This document shows, piece by piece, positions 37,728 to 47,712 of a stretch of DNA of 64,000 nucleotides. The notes under the pieces are model-generated. The model had not been told where the DNA came from. It ran no database searches and saw nothing but the letters and a program-made list of their open reading frames with translations. How positions within the stretch are numbered: the stretch's first letter is position 1; every line of letters begins with the position of its first letter. The position numbers were made by a program, and so were the translations under genes. This DNA comes from Pseudomonas koreensis (GTDB taxonomy: Bacteria > Pseudomonadota > Gammaproteobacteria > Pseudomonadales > Pseudomonadaceae), in contig NZ_JAAQYM010000002.1 in NCBI RefSeq assembly GCF_012986595.1, positions 248,001 through 312,000 of the forward strand. Reading direction: 5' to 3'.

Positions 37728-39467
37728 ATGGATTTTTCCCTCAAGCGTCTGGCTGCTGCCAGCCTGGTTCTGGCCAGTCTTTCGTCGTTCACCCTGCCTG
37801 CCCAGGCCAACATCACACCTGAGCAAAGTGCTGCGATCCTCAAGACCTTCAGCGATACGACAGTCAGCGATTTTCGTCAGTTTCTCGGTGCTGTGGCCAA
37901 AAGCGATCTGAGCAAGACCGACAACCTCACCCCGGCCATCAATGGCTTTCTCGACAACAAGACCCTGACCGCCGAGCAGCAGAACGAGATCTATCGACTG
38001 CTGGGCATCTACACCCGGGTAAAGTACGGCAAGGCCGCACTGGAAAACCTGCGTGAACTGGTGGAAATCCCGACCTATCGCAAGGAAGGCGTGGCCCAGC
38101 ACGACAACCCGGAATTCATCAAGATCGCTGCCAAGATCAAAAGCCTGGCCGAGTCGTTCAATCTGAACTTCCGCAACGTCGATAACCGCGTCTACGAAAT
38201 CTCCCTCGAAGGCCAAGGCGACGAAGTCGTCGGCATCCACGCTCACGCTGACGTGGTACCCGTTACCCCGGAAAACTGGGTGCTGAAAGACGGCACCAAA
38301 CTCGACCCGTTCAAGGTGACGCTGATCGGCGACCGCATGTACGGCCGCGGTACCGAGGACGACAAGAACGGCATCGTCGTCGCGCTGTACGCGATGAAAG
38401 TAATCAAAGAAGAAAAGCTGCCACTGGCACGCAACTTCAAACTGCTGGTGGACACCACTGAAGAAACCACCGGTGACGCGATCCCGTATTACTTCGAACA
38501 CAACCCGACGCCGAACTACAACATGGCGCTGGACGGCGGCTACCCGGTGGTGATCGCCGAAAAAGGCTACGGCACGATCATGGCGAAATTTGCCAAACGC
38601 AAAGCCGAAGGCAGCGGGGCGCAAATCACCTCGATGACCGGTGGCATGGCGGCAAACCAGATTCCTTCGGCTTCAGTCGTCACCCTGGTGACCGACAAGC
38701 CTGCCGAGCTGGCGGCGAGCCTGCAAAAGGCCGGCAATGAATACGCCAGGCAGCACGGTGGCGACTTCCAGGTAACAGCCAAAGTTGAAGGCAAAGACGT
38801 CAAACTGACAGTGACCGGGGTTTCCGCGCACTCCTCCGAACCCGAGTCCGGCGTCAACCCGGTAGCGCGGATGCTGAGCTTCATTAATGGCCTGGACGGC
38901 AAAATCGCCCTCAAACACAACCAGTTCACCGACGCGGCGCGTTACGCCGCCGATAACTGGGGCCTGGATTACCTGGGTAAAAAACTCGACGTCGGCTTCT
39001 CCGATGCTTTCATGGGCCCGCTGACCACGTCCCTGACCTACGTGGGCGAAGATGAGCAAGCGTTCAAACTGGCCGTCAACCTGCGGGTGCCAAAGGGCAA
39101 GTCGCCAGACGTCCTGAAGAAGCAAATCTCCGACAAGCTGAGCGCCTGGGCCAGCCAGAACCACATCGCCGTGACCTTCGATTATTCGATCGCCGAACCG
39201 ATGTTCCGCAATCCGGAAGGCGAATGGGTGAAAGCGCTGCTGGCAGTGGCCACCGAAAACCTGGGCATGAAGCACGAATTCGGCACTTCGGCCGGTGCGA
39301 CCTCGGTGCATGAACTGCCGAACGGCGTGCAATTCGGCCTGGCCCGGCCTGAAGTGAAATACACCGGGCACACCGACGGCGAGTTCAAGACGGTTGACCA
39401 GTTCCTGCTGGACCTGCAGATCGTCACCGAAATGATGGGGCGTGTCGGCCAACTGCCGAAGCTCTGA
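37728..39467 (+). CDS. Secreted M20 family metallopeptidase (dipeptidase-like)
   Basis: Zinc peptidase of 579 residues. A signal peptide (MDFSLKRLAAASLVL, ending PAQA near residue 27) implies a periplasmic or secreted enzyme. M20 metal motifs are present: HAHADVVPV, GRGTEDDKNG and TTEETTGD, plus GVSAHSSEP of the dimerisation/lid domain. It resembles PepV/Sapep-type dipeptidases fused to an extra ~90-residue N-terminal region. The second ATG is chosen; an ATG four codons upstream lies directly on the AAAGGA site. Confidence 0.88.
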   Translation: MDFSLKRLAAASLVLASLSSFTLPAQANITPEQSAAILKTFSDTTVSDFRQFLGAVAKSDLSKTDNLTPAINGFLDNKTLTAEQQNEIYRLLGIYTRVKYGKAALENLRELVEIPTYRKEGVAQHDNPEFIKIAAKIKSLAESFNLNFRNVDNRVYEISLEGQGDEVVGIHAHADVVPVTPENWVLKDGTKLDPFKVTLIGDRMYGRGTEDDKNGIVVALYAMKVIKEEKLPLARNFKLLVDTTEETTGDAIPYYFEHNPTPNYNMALDGGYPVVIAEKGYGTIMAKFAKRKAEGSGAQITSMTGGMAANQIPSASVVTLVTDKPAELAASLQKAGNEYARQHGGDFQVTAKVEGKDVKLTVTGVSAHSSEPESGVNPVARMLSFINGLDGKIALKHNQFTDAARYAADNWGLDYLGKKLDVGFSDAFMGPLTTSLTYVGEDEQAFKLAVNLRVPKGKSPDVLKKQISDKLSAWASQNHIAVTFDYSIAEPMFRNPEGEWVKALLAVATENLGMKHEFGTSAGATSVHELPNGVQFGLARPEVKYTGHTDGEFKTVDQFLLDLQIVTEMMGRVGQLPKL

Positions 39468-39519
39468 TGAGGTACGGGCCCCGCTGTTCAGGCGGGCCCA
39501 TTACTGAACGACGTAAAAA

Positions 39520-39546
39520 TAAAAAAGGACCCGAAGGTCCTTTTTT
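39520..39546 (+). terminator. Terminator after M20 peptidase gene
   Basis: AAAAAAGGACC / GGTCCTTTTTT hairpin with a tight loop. Confidence 0.85.
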
Positions 39547-39570
39547 GTTGCGCGACAAATACCGCACAAA

Positions 39571-39602
39571 CAAAAACGCCGATCATCACTGATCGGCGTT
39601 CT
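39571..39602 (-). terminator. Terminator of the tRNA array
   Basis: On the minus strand, ACGCCGATCAG / TGATCGGCGT stem followed by a T-rich run, just after the last tRNA-Gly. Confidence 0.8.
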
Positions 39603-39610
39603 TGTGAAAT

Positions 39611-39686
<76 letters not shown>

Positions 39687-39688
39687 AA

Positions 39689-39764
39689 TGGCGTCCCCTA
39701 GGGGACTCGAACCCCTGTTACCGCCGTGAAAGGGCGGTGTCCTAGGCCACTAGACGAAGGGGAC
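39689..39764 (-). tRNA. tRNA-Glu(TTC), copy 1
   Basis: 76-nt cloverleaf with CCA. Acceptor GTCCCCT pairs with AGGGGAC; the anticodon loop is CTTTCAC (TTC). It lies 2 bp from tRNA-Gly copy 1. Confidence 0.97.
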
Positions 39765-39866
39765 ACGCTACCCGGAACACATGGTGTGTGTTTCGGTGTC
39801 CAGATCCGCATCCGAAGACTGGATTCTGGTTTCACTCAGCTCTGCCCGAAAGCAGCGCTGTTTGGA

Positions 39867-39901
39867 AACAAAACGCCGCTCATTACTGAGCGGCGTTTTT
39901 G
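39867..39901 (-). terminator. Internal terminator-like hairpin in the tRNA array
   Basis: Minus-strand stem GCCGCTCA / TGAGCGGC followed by TTTTGTTT, between Gly copy 2 and Glu copy 1. It is closely similar to the array-end terminator, which suggests that a Glu-Gly-terminator unit was duplicated. Confidence 0.65.
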
Positions 39902-39905
39902 AATT

Positions 39906-39981
<76 letters not shown>

Positions 39982-39984
39982 AAA

Positions 39985-40060
39985 TGGCGTCCCCTAGGGG
40001 ACTCGAACCCCTGTTACCGCCGTGAAAGGGCGGTGTCCTAGGCCACTAGACGAAGGGGAC
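39985..40060 (-). tRNA. tRNA-Glu(TTC), copy 2
   Basis: Identical to copy 1 over 76 nt, including CCA; it lies 3 bp from tRNA-Gly copy 2. Confidence 0.97.
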
Positions 40061-40164
40061 ACGCTACCCGGAACACATGGTGTGTGTTTCGGTGTCCAGA
40101 TCCGCATCCGAAGATTGGGTTCTGGTTTCACTCAACCCCGCCCGAAAGCAGTGCTGTTTAAAAT

Positions 40165-40240
<76 letters not shown>

Positions 40241-40242
40241 AT

Positions 40243-40318
40243 TGGCGTCCCCTAGGGGACTCGAACCCCTGTTACCGCCGTGAAAGGGCGGTGTCCTAGG
40301 CCACTAGACGAAGGGGAC
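40243..40318 (-). tRNA. tRNA-Glu(TTC), copy 3 (promoter-proximal)
   Basis: Identical to the other Glu copies over 76 nt. It is the first gene of the array in transcription order, about 55 bp after the predicted start site. Confidence 0.97.
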
Positions 40319-40379
40319 ACGCTACAACATTCACTCCCTGCGGCGCTTCGCTGTGTGCTTTACGCTGCAAGTGGCGCGC

Positions 40380-40408
40380 ATTCTATGGATGGATTGAGAG
40401 GTCGTCAA
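40380..40408 (-). promoter_or_regulatory. Promoter of the tRNA Glu/Gly array
   Basis: Minus-strand TTGACG (40408-40403), 17-bp spacer and TAGAAT (40385-40380), followed directly by a GC-rich discriminator (GCGCGCC). GC-rich discriminators of this kind are the mark of stringently controlled stable-RNA promoters. Confidence 0.8.
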
Positions 40409-40690
40409 CCCCCAGATATAAATTTATTTAAATCAATGACTTCGACCTGGTTTCAGGCCCATCGCAAGCTTTTCCGTCGACCAACGTTTGACGCCTATAT
40501 TCCGCCACTCGCCAAGACGTTATAGTCCGCAACACGGTGATGGCAATCTGCACCACAAGCGCCAGCATTCATATAAGCAGCCTGCGGCCGATACAGATTG
40601 CACCTGCCGATCCAACTCGTCGAGCGGCGCTAGGCGCATAAATGCCCAGCCACTACACTCGCATGCGAACCCTATAAAGAGGTCTTACCG

Positions 40691-41461
40691 GTGACACCAC
40701 TCATGATCACCCTGCTAGTCGTAGCCGGGATCGCAATTCTGATCGCCATTGGCTACATGAACCATGTGGTGGAAAACAACAAACTGGAGAAGGCCCGCAC
40801 CAAAGTCGAACTCAACGACCGCCTGCGCCGCTGCGGCGAACTGACCGAAACCTTCCCCGGCCAGTTCATGACGCCTGCGCTCAAGCTGCTGCTGACCCGC
40901 CTGGAACTGAACGTCTGCCAGCGCCTGCTGAACCTGGAAAAAACCAGCGCGACGACCAAGGCACGCATCACCGAACTCAGCGCATTGGTAGCACAGGGCG
41001 AATCGATCCCGGTCAACAACCCGCCGGCACCGATCCTGACCGAAGCCAAAGCCAAGGACGTGCGCTTCCTGCTCGAAGCCCTGCACGGCCAGATCACCCG
41101 TGCCGCCCATGACGGCTTCCTCGCACCGAACGAAGCCAAGCACTGGATCAAAGAAGTCCGGCACATCCTGGTGCTGCTGCACATCGAATTCTTCAACAAC
41201 CTCGGCCAACAATCCCTGCAACAAAACCAACCGGGCCAGGCCCGCCTCGCCTTCGAACGCGGCGTGCAATACCTGCGCAAACAGCAAGACCCGCAGATCT
41301 ACTCGGAACAACTGCAATACCTGGAAAAACTCCTGGCCCGCGCCAATGCCCAAGTCATGGACAAGATTGCCCCGGTCGAAGGCGAAGTGAACCAATTGAC
41401 CGAAGGCCTCAAGGAAGTCGAAGCCGATGCCGACTGGAAAAAGAAAGTGATCTACGACTGA
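40691..41461 (+). CDS. Conserved membrane-anchored protein of unknown function
   Basis: Protein of 256 residues with one N-terminal membrane segment (about residues 4-22) and a helical cytoplasmic region rich in Lys, Glu and Gln, ending in a coiled-coil-like stretch (VNQLTEGLKEVEADADWKKK). The QQNQPGQARLAFERGVQYL segment resembles a TPR-like helix pair. I recognise it as a protein conserved in Pseudomonas but know no function. The GTG start has a purine-rich AAAGAGG site; an in-frame ATG four codons later is the alternative. Confidence 0.8.
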   Translation: MTPLMITLLVVAGIAILIAIGYMNHVVENNKLEKARTKVELNDRLRRCGELTETFPGQFMTPALKLLLTRLELNVCQRLLNLEKTSATTKARITELSALVAQGESIPVNNPPAPILTEAKAKDVRFLLEALHGQITRAAHDGFLAPNEAKHWIKEVRHILVLLHIEFFNNLGQQSLQQNQPGQARLAFERGVQYLRKQQDPQIYSEQLQYLEKLLARANAQVMDKIAPVEGEVNQLTEGLKEVEADADWKKKVIYD

Positions 41462-41476
41462 TGGTTCGATAGTCAA

Positions 41477-41503
41477 GAGAAGCCACCGATAGGTGGCTTT
41501 TTT
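41477..41503 (+). terminator. Terminator after the conserved membrane-anchored gene
   Basis: AGCCACC / GGTGGCT hairpin with T-run, 15 bp after the stop. Confidence 0.85.
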
Positions 41504-41539
41504 GTGGGTGGATGGCTGCCGGCAAGGGATTGGGTGCAT

Positions 41540-41675
41540 TCATTTGGAGATTGATCGGCTCGCAGGCCGCCATCGCTGGCAAGCCAGCTCCCACATTGGA
41601 TTGGGACAGGCAGTTAGAGATTGGTCGGCTGTCAGGCCGCCGAGGAGGCAAACCAGCTCTCACAATGATCGCGTA
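41540..41675. repeat. Two tandem ~69-bp REP-bearing units
   Basis: Two copies of a unit that includes TCGGCT, CAGGCCGCC and GGCAAGCCAGCTCCCAC, spaced 69 bp apart. The same unit, at 72-bp spacing, forms the longer array at 51780-52130. Confidence 0.7.
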
Positions 41676-41695
41676 CCTGCGCCCCACAGGCCGAG

Positions 41696-41987
41696 TGTCA
41701 GCTCGCCTCGCTTTTGATCTTAAGGCCCCTTCGGCAGGCTGAGTGGAGGGGTTTATCCGGGGGTGGGAGCGCAGCGACCGTTTGGCGCAGCCAAACACAT
41801 CGAGAGGAGGTGCAGCGAAGCAAACCGTAGACGATGCCCCCGGATGAATCCCGGAACGAAGGAACCCGAGCCTAAGCGAGGGCCGAACGCCGGGGCCCAG
41901 ACCTTTGGTTCCTTTGGGGCGTCTGCCAAAGGGACTCGCTGTAAGAGCGAAACCGCCAGCGGCAACACCCGAAGCAACGGATATACA
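41696..41987 (+). repeat. Dispersed ~300-bp repeat, copy 1
   Basis: Closely similar to 52171-52480 from CTTGATCTTAAGGCCCC through GAAGCAACGGATAT. The most conserved blocks are the GGTGGGAGCGCAGCGACCG and CACATCGAGAGGAGGTGCAG segments. It lies between convergent genes, in the same orientation as copy 2. It carries no start-bearing gene that I can support. The remainder of the 590-bp gap (41504-42051) holds nothing else recognisable. Confidence 0.85.
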
Positions 41988-42051
41988 CCCAAACCCCCAA
42001 GAACCTGGTCGGCCCAAAGGCCGCCAAGGCTCAAAGCTAAAAGCTCAAAGC

Positions 42052-44019
42052 TCAAAGCCGAAAGTGCCCAACCATCCCCTTGAGCTCACTCCCCAACTGC
42101 GCCAGCTCAATACTCGAAGCCGCATTCCCCCGCATCGCAATCGAAGACTGATCCGCACTCGCACGAATACTCGTCACACTGCGATTGATCTCCTCAGCCA
42201 CCGAACTCTGCTCCTCGGCGGCCGCCGCAATCTGCTGATTCATCTGCTGAATCAACGACACCGCCGCCGCAATACTGCCCAGCGCACTCTCCGTCTGCAG
42301 CGCATCACTGACGGCAAGCTTCACCAACTCCCCACTGCTCTGAATCTGCTGCACCGACGAATGCGCCGCCGAACGCAACGCACTGACCAACCGTTCGATC
42401 TCTTCAGTCGACTGCTGGGTACGCCGGGCCAACGCGCGCACCTCATCGGCCACCACCGCAAAGCCCCTGCCCTGCTCCCCGGCCCGCGCCGCTTCGATCG
42501 CCGCGTTCAGCGCCAGCAGATTGGTCTGCTCGGCCACACTTTTGATCACATCGAGCACCGTACCGATATTCTGGATTTGCGCACTGAGGCTTTCGATGCT
42601 CGAACTGGCCGACGTCGCCGAATCCGCCAGTTGCTCGATCCGCGCCATGCTCTGGCGCACCACCTGCTGCCCACTCTCGACCTTGCCATCCGCCGTTTGC
42701 GCAGCCAATGCGGCCTCCTCGGCATTGCGCGCGACATCATGCACGGTGGCAGTCATCTGGTTCATGGCGGTGGCCACCTGTTCGGTTTCTTCCTTCTGGC
42801 TGCTGACTTCGAGATTGGTCTGCTCAGTCACCGCCGACAGCGATTGCGCAGAACTGGCCAGCTGTTCGATCCCCGCCTGCAAACCGCTGACGATCGTGCT
42901 CAGGCCGGTGCCCATCTGCTGCATCGCCAGCATCAACTGGCCGATTTCATCACGACGGGTCACCTCGACCCGCGCACTCAAGTCCCCGGCGGCGATCTGC
43001 TGCGCAACGCGCATCACGCTGCGCAACGGCGCGACGATCAACCGGGTAATGACCCACGCGGCAATCAGCCCGACCAGCAACGCCAGCGCCGAAGAACCGA
43101 TGATCAGCACCGAGTTTTTTTTCAGCTCCGCCTGCATCGCGCCGTCCTCGGCGACATACGCCTGATCGACACGCTCCACCACTTGGGCCGCACGCTGGTG
43201 CAACTGTTCGTAGACGGTTTTTTCCTGGGCGAGCAAGCCGGTGTATTCGGCCAGCTTGTCGTTGAAACCGGCGATGTGCCCGGACACTTCGTTGAGGACT
43301 GTCAGGTAGCCCTCATCCTTGACCGTGGTCTTCAACTGCTCGGCCTGAGCCTGGGCCTGAGCAGCCTGTTCGATGTTGCCCTTGCCGGCACTGTCGGCAT
43401 CGCCCTTGCGGCTCTGGTCGAGGCGAATCCGCGCCTCGTTCATCGCCTGCAACATCAGCCGCGACACCTGGCTGACCTGACTGGCCTGCTCGATGAACTG
43501 CGCACCGTCCTTGCCTTCGGTGTCCTTCAAGGTATACGCGCCATCATCGGCCAGCCCGGCTTGCAGCACATCCAGGTTATTGGCCACGCTGGACACCGAC
43601 CAACTGGCCATTTCCAGCGCCAGATCCTTGGCCTGGGTCAGCGAGACGAACTCGTCGAACGCCTTGCGATAGGCACCCAGTGACTGCTCGACATCGCTCA
43701 TCACCGCCACGTTCGCCGGCGATTTGGCCTTGAGTTGCGCGGCCTGGGCCAGCAGGCCGTCGACGCCTTCGTGCAAGGCATCGACGGTTTTCGGGTTGCT
43801 GTGCAGCGCATAGTCCTGCTCAAGCAGCCGCACTTTGAGCAACGCGCTGTTGAGCGCCGACATCTGTTTCAGGCCGTCGAAACGCTGACTGATGGTCTGC
43901 AGGGACCAGACACCCATGGCGGCCACCAGCGCGGTCAACAGCAGCACCAGTACAAACCCGACACCCAGTTTTTTCGCCATACCGAGGTTGGCAAAACGTC
44001 CTTGCACGGCCGAAATCAT
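42052..44019 (-). CDS. Methyl-accepting chemotaxis protein with large helical sensor domain
   Basis: Chemoreceptor of 655 residues. TM1 covers about 18-40 and a ~260-residue helical periplasmic domain covers 41-302; its size and pattern fit the helical bimodular (HBM) class. TM2 covers 303-329, then come HAMP and the cytoplasmic signalling domain with the highly conserved hairpin tip ([20 protein letters not shown]). HBM receptors such as McpS sense organic acids, but the ligand here is unknown. The ATG at 44019 has an AGGGGA site. A MocR-type gene lies upstream on the same strand. Confidence 0.92.
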   Translation of the reverse strand: MISAVQGRFANLGMAKKLGVGFVLVLLLTALVAAMGVWSLQTISQRFDGLKQMSALNSALLKVRLLEQDYALHSNPKTVDALHEGVDGLLAQAAQLKAKSPANVAVMSDVEQSLGAYRKAFDEFVSLTQAKDLALEMASWSVSSVANNLDVLQAGLADDGAYTLKDTEGKDGAQFIEQASQVSQVSRLMLQAMNEARIRLDQSRKGDADSAGKGNIEQAAQAQAQAEQLKTTVKDEGYLTVLNEVSGHIAGFNDKLAEYTGLLAQEKTVYEQLHQRAAQVVERVDQAYVAEDGAMQAELKKNSVLIIGSSALALLVGLIAAWVITRLIVAPLRSVMRVAQQIAAGDLSARVEVTRRDEIGQLMLAMQQMGTGLSTIVSGLQAGIEQLASSAQSLSAVTEQTNLEVSSQKEETEQVATAMNQMTATVHDVARNAEEAALAAQTADGKVESGQQVVRQSMARIEQLADSATSASSSIESLSAQIQNIGTVLDVIKSVAEQTNLLALNAAIEAARAGEQGRGFAVVADEVRALARRTQQSTEEIERLVSALRSAAHSSVQQIQSSGELVKLAVSDALQTESALGSIAAAVSLIQQMNQQIAAAAEEQSSVAEEINRSVTSIRASADQSSIAMRGNAASSIELAQLGSELKGMVGHFRL

Positions 44020-44127
44020 TGCGCGTAGTCCCCTGCCAAAGTCTGTTGACGAAGATTCGCAACGGCCATGAAGCAGCACAAGTCTCTGGCGTCGGAATAA
44101 TGGCAAAAAGCTAGGCCTGCGTCGTTT

Positions 44128-45498
44128 TCAGAACGCTTGAGGTCGATTCGCACGGGTACTGCGAAAAAACTGTCGGGCCCGCGGATCACAAGCATAGGCC
44201 ACATTGATCCGCTGCCACGCGCCGGCTTCGCCAGTCGGACTGAAAGCCCCCGGGGCGCACAGGCGCACGCCACTGCTCTGCGCCTGACGCTGCAATCGGG
44301 CCGGATCGCTCTGCGTCGAACGGGCCCAGATGAACAGCCCGCCACAGGGTTTGCCGAACACCTCCCAGTCGGCGTCTTCCAGCGCCTGCAAAGCGGCAGC
44401 CCGATCGGTATTCAGGCGCTGCCGCTGACGCTGCACCATCTTGCGATACGCGCCACTGCCCAGCAGGCTGGCCAGCACCGCCTCATTGAAACTCGAGGCG
44501 CCCATGCTGCTGATTGTCTTGACCCGGGCCAGACGCGCAATCAGCGCGTGCCCGGCGCAGATGAAGCCGACGCGCAGTGAACTGCTCAGCGTCTTGGAAA
44601 AACTGCCGACGTAGATCACCCGCTCATCCAGAGCCGCCAAACGAATCCCGTTGCCGTTGTGCAGGTCGGCGTAGACATCGTCTTCGATCAGTTGCACATC
44701 ATGAGCATTGCACAATTGCAGGACCTGTTGCGCCACGCCCGTGGTCAGGCAGGAACCGGTGGGATTATGGTGATGACTGTTGATGAACATAGCGACCGGC
44801 CGACATTGCTGCAGCAGTGCCTCCAGCGCCTGAGGGTCCGGACCGCTCGGCGTGCGGCGCACTTCCAGCAACTGCACGCCGTGCAGGCGCAACAGTTCGA
44901 ACAGCGGCGCGTAGCCCGGATTTTCCACCACGACGCAGTCGCCAGCCTTGAGCAGCGTGCGCACCAGCAGATCCAGCGCGTGGCTGGCACCGGCGGTGGT
45001 CAGCAACTGATCATCATCGGCCTGGATGTCGATCAGCCGCAGGCGTTTGCCGATCTGCTCACGCAGCGCTGGCAGCCCCAGCGGGCTGCTGTAGTTGAAC
45101 AGGCTCGCCATGTCGGTCCGGGCCACCTGACGGATTGCGTAGCTCAGGTCATCGGATTCGCGCCAGCCCTGCGGCAAACCACCCTCGCCCAGGTGCAACC
45201 CGCCCGCCGGCGGTCCGCCGTCGATGCCGGCCAACCGGTTGTTGTACCCGGCATTCAACGGTGCGGCGGCCACCATGAATCCCGCCCCCTGGCGTGCGGA
45301 CAGCAGGCCCTGCGCCACAAGCCGCTCACAAGCTTCGACCACACACGACTGGCTGAGCAGACTGGCGCGCGCAATTTGTCTGACGGAGGGCAGACGTGTG
45401 CCCGGCGCCACGCCACTGCGCAAGATCCAGTCGGTCATTCCATCAACAATCTGCTGTACGACCGGCACCATTGCCTGTCGGTCAATTCTCAATTCCAT
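44128..45498 (-). CDS. MocR-type PLP-dependent transcriptional regulator (GntR/aminotransferase fusion)
   Basis: Protein of 456 residues. The N-terminal GntR winged-helix domain covers about 1-70 (GTRLPSVRQIARASLLSQ) and the C-terminal fold-type I aminotransferase domain has HHHNPTGS and the PLP-lysine segment VGSFSKTLSSSLR. MocR regulators respond to PLP and amines or amino acids. No obvious target gene is divergent to it. The ATG is chosen; an in-frame GTG two codons upstream is better spaced from GGGAG and cannot be excluded. Confidence 0.9.
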   Translation of the reverse strand: MELRIDRQAMVPVVQQIVDGMTDWILRSGVAPGTRLPSVRQIARASLLSQSCVVEACERLVAQGLLSARQGAGFMVAAAPLNAGYNNRLAGIDGGPPAGGLHLGEGGLPQGWRESDDLSYAIRQVARTDMASLFNYSSPLGLPALREQIGKRLRLIDIQADDDQLLTTAGASHALDLLVRTLLKAGDCVVVENPGYAPLFELLRLHGVQLLEVRRTPSGPDPQALEALLQQCRPVAMFINSHHHNPTGSCLTTGVAQQVLQLCNAHDVQLIEDDVYADLHNGNGIRLAALDERVIYVGSFSKTLSSSLRVGFICAGHALIARLARVKTISSMGASSFNEAVLASLLGSGAYRKMVQRQRQRLNTDRAAALQALEDADWEVFGKPCGGLFIWARSTQSDPARLQRQAQSSGVRLCAPGAFSPTGEAGAWQRINVAYACDPRARQFFRSTRANRPQAF

Positions 45499-45640
45499 GA
45501 GCACGCAAACTCCCGTCCGTTTTGCTGGCGGCAGTAAATCACAGCCACGCCGTACAGGCTGTGCGACAACGCCGTCAAAAGCGACCGTTCTAACCGTTTG
45601 ATACACATTGTTTAGCGAATACACAGAACCGACGGCCCGA

Positions 45641-45675
45641 CATGAAAAAACCCGCACGCTGGCGGGTTTTTTCAT
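45641..45675 (-). terminator. Terminator between SDR and MocR-type genes
   Basis: Symmetric hairpin CATGAAAAAACCCGC / GCGGGTTTTTTCATG with a 6-nt loop, 17 bp after the SDR stop. Confidence 0.9.
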
Positions 45676-45691
45676 GTCATGCCGTACCGCG

Positions 45692-46453
45692 TCAGAAAGC
45701 GGTGACGCCTCCGTCCACGGCCAGGGAATGACCGGTGGTAAACGCTGCGCCATCACTGCACAGATACAACACGGCACTGGCAATTTCCTCGACCTTGCCA
45801 ATACGCCCGACCGGGTGCATCGCGTTGGCGAACTCGCCTTTCTTCGGATCGGCCTCGTAGGCTCGGCGGAACATGTCGGTGTCGATCACCGCCGGGCACA
45901 CGGCGTTGACGCGGATTTTCTTCTTCGCGTACTCGATCGCCGCCGACTTGGTCAGGCCGATCACCGCGTGCTTGGATGCCGCATAGATGCTCATCTTCGG
46001 CGCCGCCCCTAGTCCCGCCACCGATGCGGTGTTGACGATCGCGCCGCCACCCTGCGCCAGCAGCAACGGCAACTGGTATTTCATACACAGCCAGACGCCT
46101 TTGACGTTGACGCCCATGATCGCGTCGAACTCATCCATCGTGCCATCGGCCAACTTGCCCTGCTCGATTTCGATACCGGCATTATTGAAGGCGTAGTCGA
46201 GGCGACCGTAGGTGTTGATCACCTCGTCCATCAGATTTTTTACTTCACTTTCGACGGTCACGTTGCAGCGCACGAAGGTCGCTTCGCCACCGGCCGTACG
46301 AATCAGTGCCACGGTGCCCTCGCCTCCCGCCGCATCTAGATCGGCCACCACCACTTTCAGGCCTTCGGCAGCGAACGCCTGCGCGGTCGCACGGCCGATG
46401 CCGTTGGCCGCTCCCGTCACTACAGCAACCTGGCCGGAAAACGTCATGCTCAT
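45692..46453 (-). CDS. Short-chain dehydrogenase/reductase
   Basis: Classical SDR of 253 residues with TGAANGIG for the cofactor, NNAGIE, the Ser of NTASVAGLG and the Tyr-x3-Lys of YAASK. A C-terminal GHSLAVDGG is typical of glucose/3-hydroxyacid dehydrogenase-like members. Substrate unknown. It is divergent from a medium-chain oxidoreductase across a 238-bp gap. An ATG two codons downstream is also possible. Confidence 0.9.
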   Translation of the reverse strand: MSMTFSGQVAVVTGAANGIGRATAQAFAAEGLKVVVADLDAAGGEGTVALIRTAGGEATFVRCNVTVESEVKNLMDEVINTYGRLDYAFNNAGIEIEQGKLADGTMDEFDAIMGVNVKGVWLCMKYQLPLLLAQGGGAIVNTASVAGLGAAPKMSIYAASKHAVIGLTKSAAIEYAKKKIRVNAVCPAVIDTDMFRRAYEADPKKGEFANAMHPVGRIGKVEEIASAVLYLCSDGAAFTTGHSLAVDGGVTAF

Positions 46454-46691
46454 TGTTATGTCCTCGAAGGAGAGATGCGGGAGGGATGCTCAGAATCGCA
46501 GCATAGCCATCGACGTTCGCCGCGCGTCAGCACTATCAGAAGGCTGTTTATGCGCCCATGCGTCGCAGTGATAAAACCCGCTGGGGGACTATCACTGCAC
46601 TGGATCATTGCGCATTCGCCGTATCAGCCAACCTTGCAGCATTGACCTTGAGGGTCTATCAACAAGGCTTCATTCAGTTCGAGTGCCTGCC

Positions 46692-47696
46692 ATGACCACC
46701 CAGACCAATCGCCAGTTCCTGCTCGCCAAACGCCCGGTGGGCGCCGCCACCCGTGAGACCTTCACCTATCAGGAGGTTCCGCTTGGCGAACCTGCGCAGG
46801 GGCAGATCCTGGTAAAGAACGAATTCCTCTCCCTCGACCCGGCCATGCGCGGCTGGATGAACGAGGGCAAGTCCTACATCCCGCCGGTCGCGATCGGTGA
46901 AGTGATGCGCGCCCTGGGCGTCGGAAAAGTCATCGCCTCCAATAACCCGGGCTTTGCCGTCGGCGACTACGTCAATGGCGCCCTGGGCGTGCAGGATTAT
47001 TTCCTCGGTGAGCCCAGAGGTTTCTACAAGGTCGATCCGAAACTGGCGCCGCTGCCGGTGTACCTGTCCGCGCTGGGCATGACCGGCATGACCGCCTACT
47101 TCGCCCTGCTCGACGTCGGCGCGCCGAAGGCCGGCGACACCGTGGTTCTTTCCGGGGCTGCCGGTGCGGTGGGCAGCATTGCCGGGCAGATCGCCAAGAT
47201 CAAAGGCTGCCGGGTCATCGGCATTGCCGGTGGCGCCGACAAGTGCAAATACCTGATCGATGAACTGGGCTTCGACGGCGCGATCGACTACAAGCACGAA
47301 GACGTGCTGGCCGGCCTCAAGCGCGAGTGCCCGAAAGGCGTCGACGTGTACTTCGACAACGTCGGTGGCGAGATCCTCGACGCGGTGCTCAGTCGCCTGG
47401 CCCCGAAAGCCCGGGTGGTGATCTGCGGTGCCATCAGCCAGTACAACAACAAGGAAGCGGTCAAAGGCCCGGCCAACTACCTGTCACTGCTGGTCAACCG
47501 TGCACGCATGGAAGGCTTTGTGGTGATGGACTACGCCGCCCAGTACGCGAGTGCCGCGCAGGAAATGGCCGGCTGGATGGCCAAGGGACAGCTCAAGAGC
47601 AAGGAAGACATCGTCGAAGGTCTGGAGACCTTTCCGGAGACGCTGATGAAGTTGTTCAGCGGGGAGAATTTCGGCAAGTTGGTGCTGAAAGTTTAA
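46692..47696 (+). CDS. NADP-dependent oxidoreductase (leukotriene B4 dehydrogenase/CurA-like, MDR family)
   Basis: Zinc-free medium-chain reductase of 334 residues with the SGAAGAVGSIAGQIAK nucleotide-binding motif and FLSLDPAMRGWM near the N-terminus, typical of the YncB/CurA group that reduces enals and enones. The start at MTTQTNRQFLL matches family members; a longer upstream reading does not. A REPIN follows 16 bp after the stop. Confidence 0.9.
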   Translation: MTTQTNRQFLLAKRPVGAATRETFTYQEVPLGEPAQGQILVKNEFLSLDPAMRGWMNEGKSYIPPVAIGEVMRALGVGKVIASNNPGFAVGDYVNGALGVQDYFLGEPRGFYKVDPKLAPLPVYLSALGMTGMTAYFALLDVGAPKAGDTVVLSGAAGAVGSIAGQIAKIKGCRVIGIAGGADKCKYLIDELGFDGAIDYKHEDVLAGLKRECPKGVDVYFDNVGGEILDAVLSRLAPKARVVICGAISQYNNKEAVKGPANYLSLLVNRARMEGFVVMDYAAQYASAAQEMAGWMAKGQLKSKEDIVEGLETFPETLMKLFSGENFGKLVLKV

Positions 47697-47712
47697 GACC
47701 ACCACAAAACAA

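Noticed and set aside
37698..38624. Antisense 308-codon frame within the M20 peptidase gene
   Set aside because: It lies wholly inside a gene with intact metal motifs and a signal peptide, and has no independent start signal or family match.
41409..42055. Minus-strand frames over the first dispersed repeat copy
   Set aside because: They share amino-acid similarity with the second copy only because the DNA is repeated. One overlaps the 3' end of a well-supported gene.
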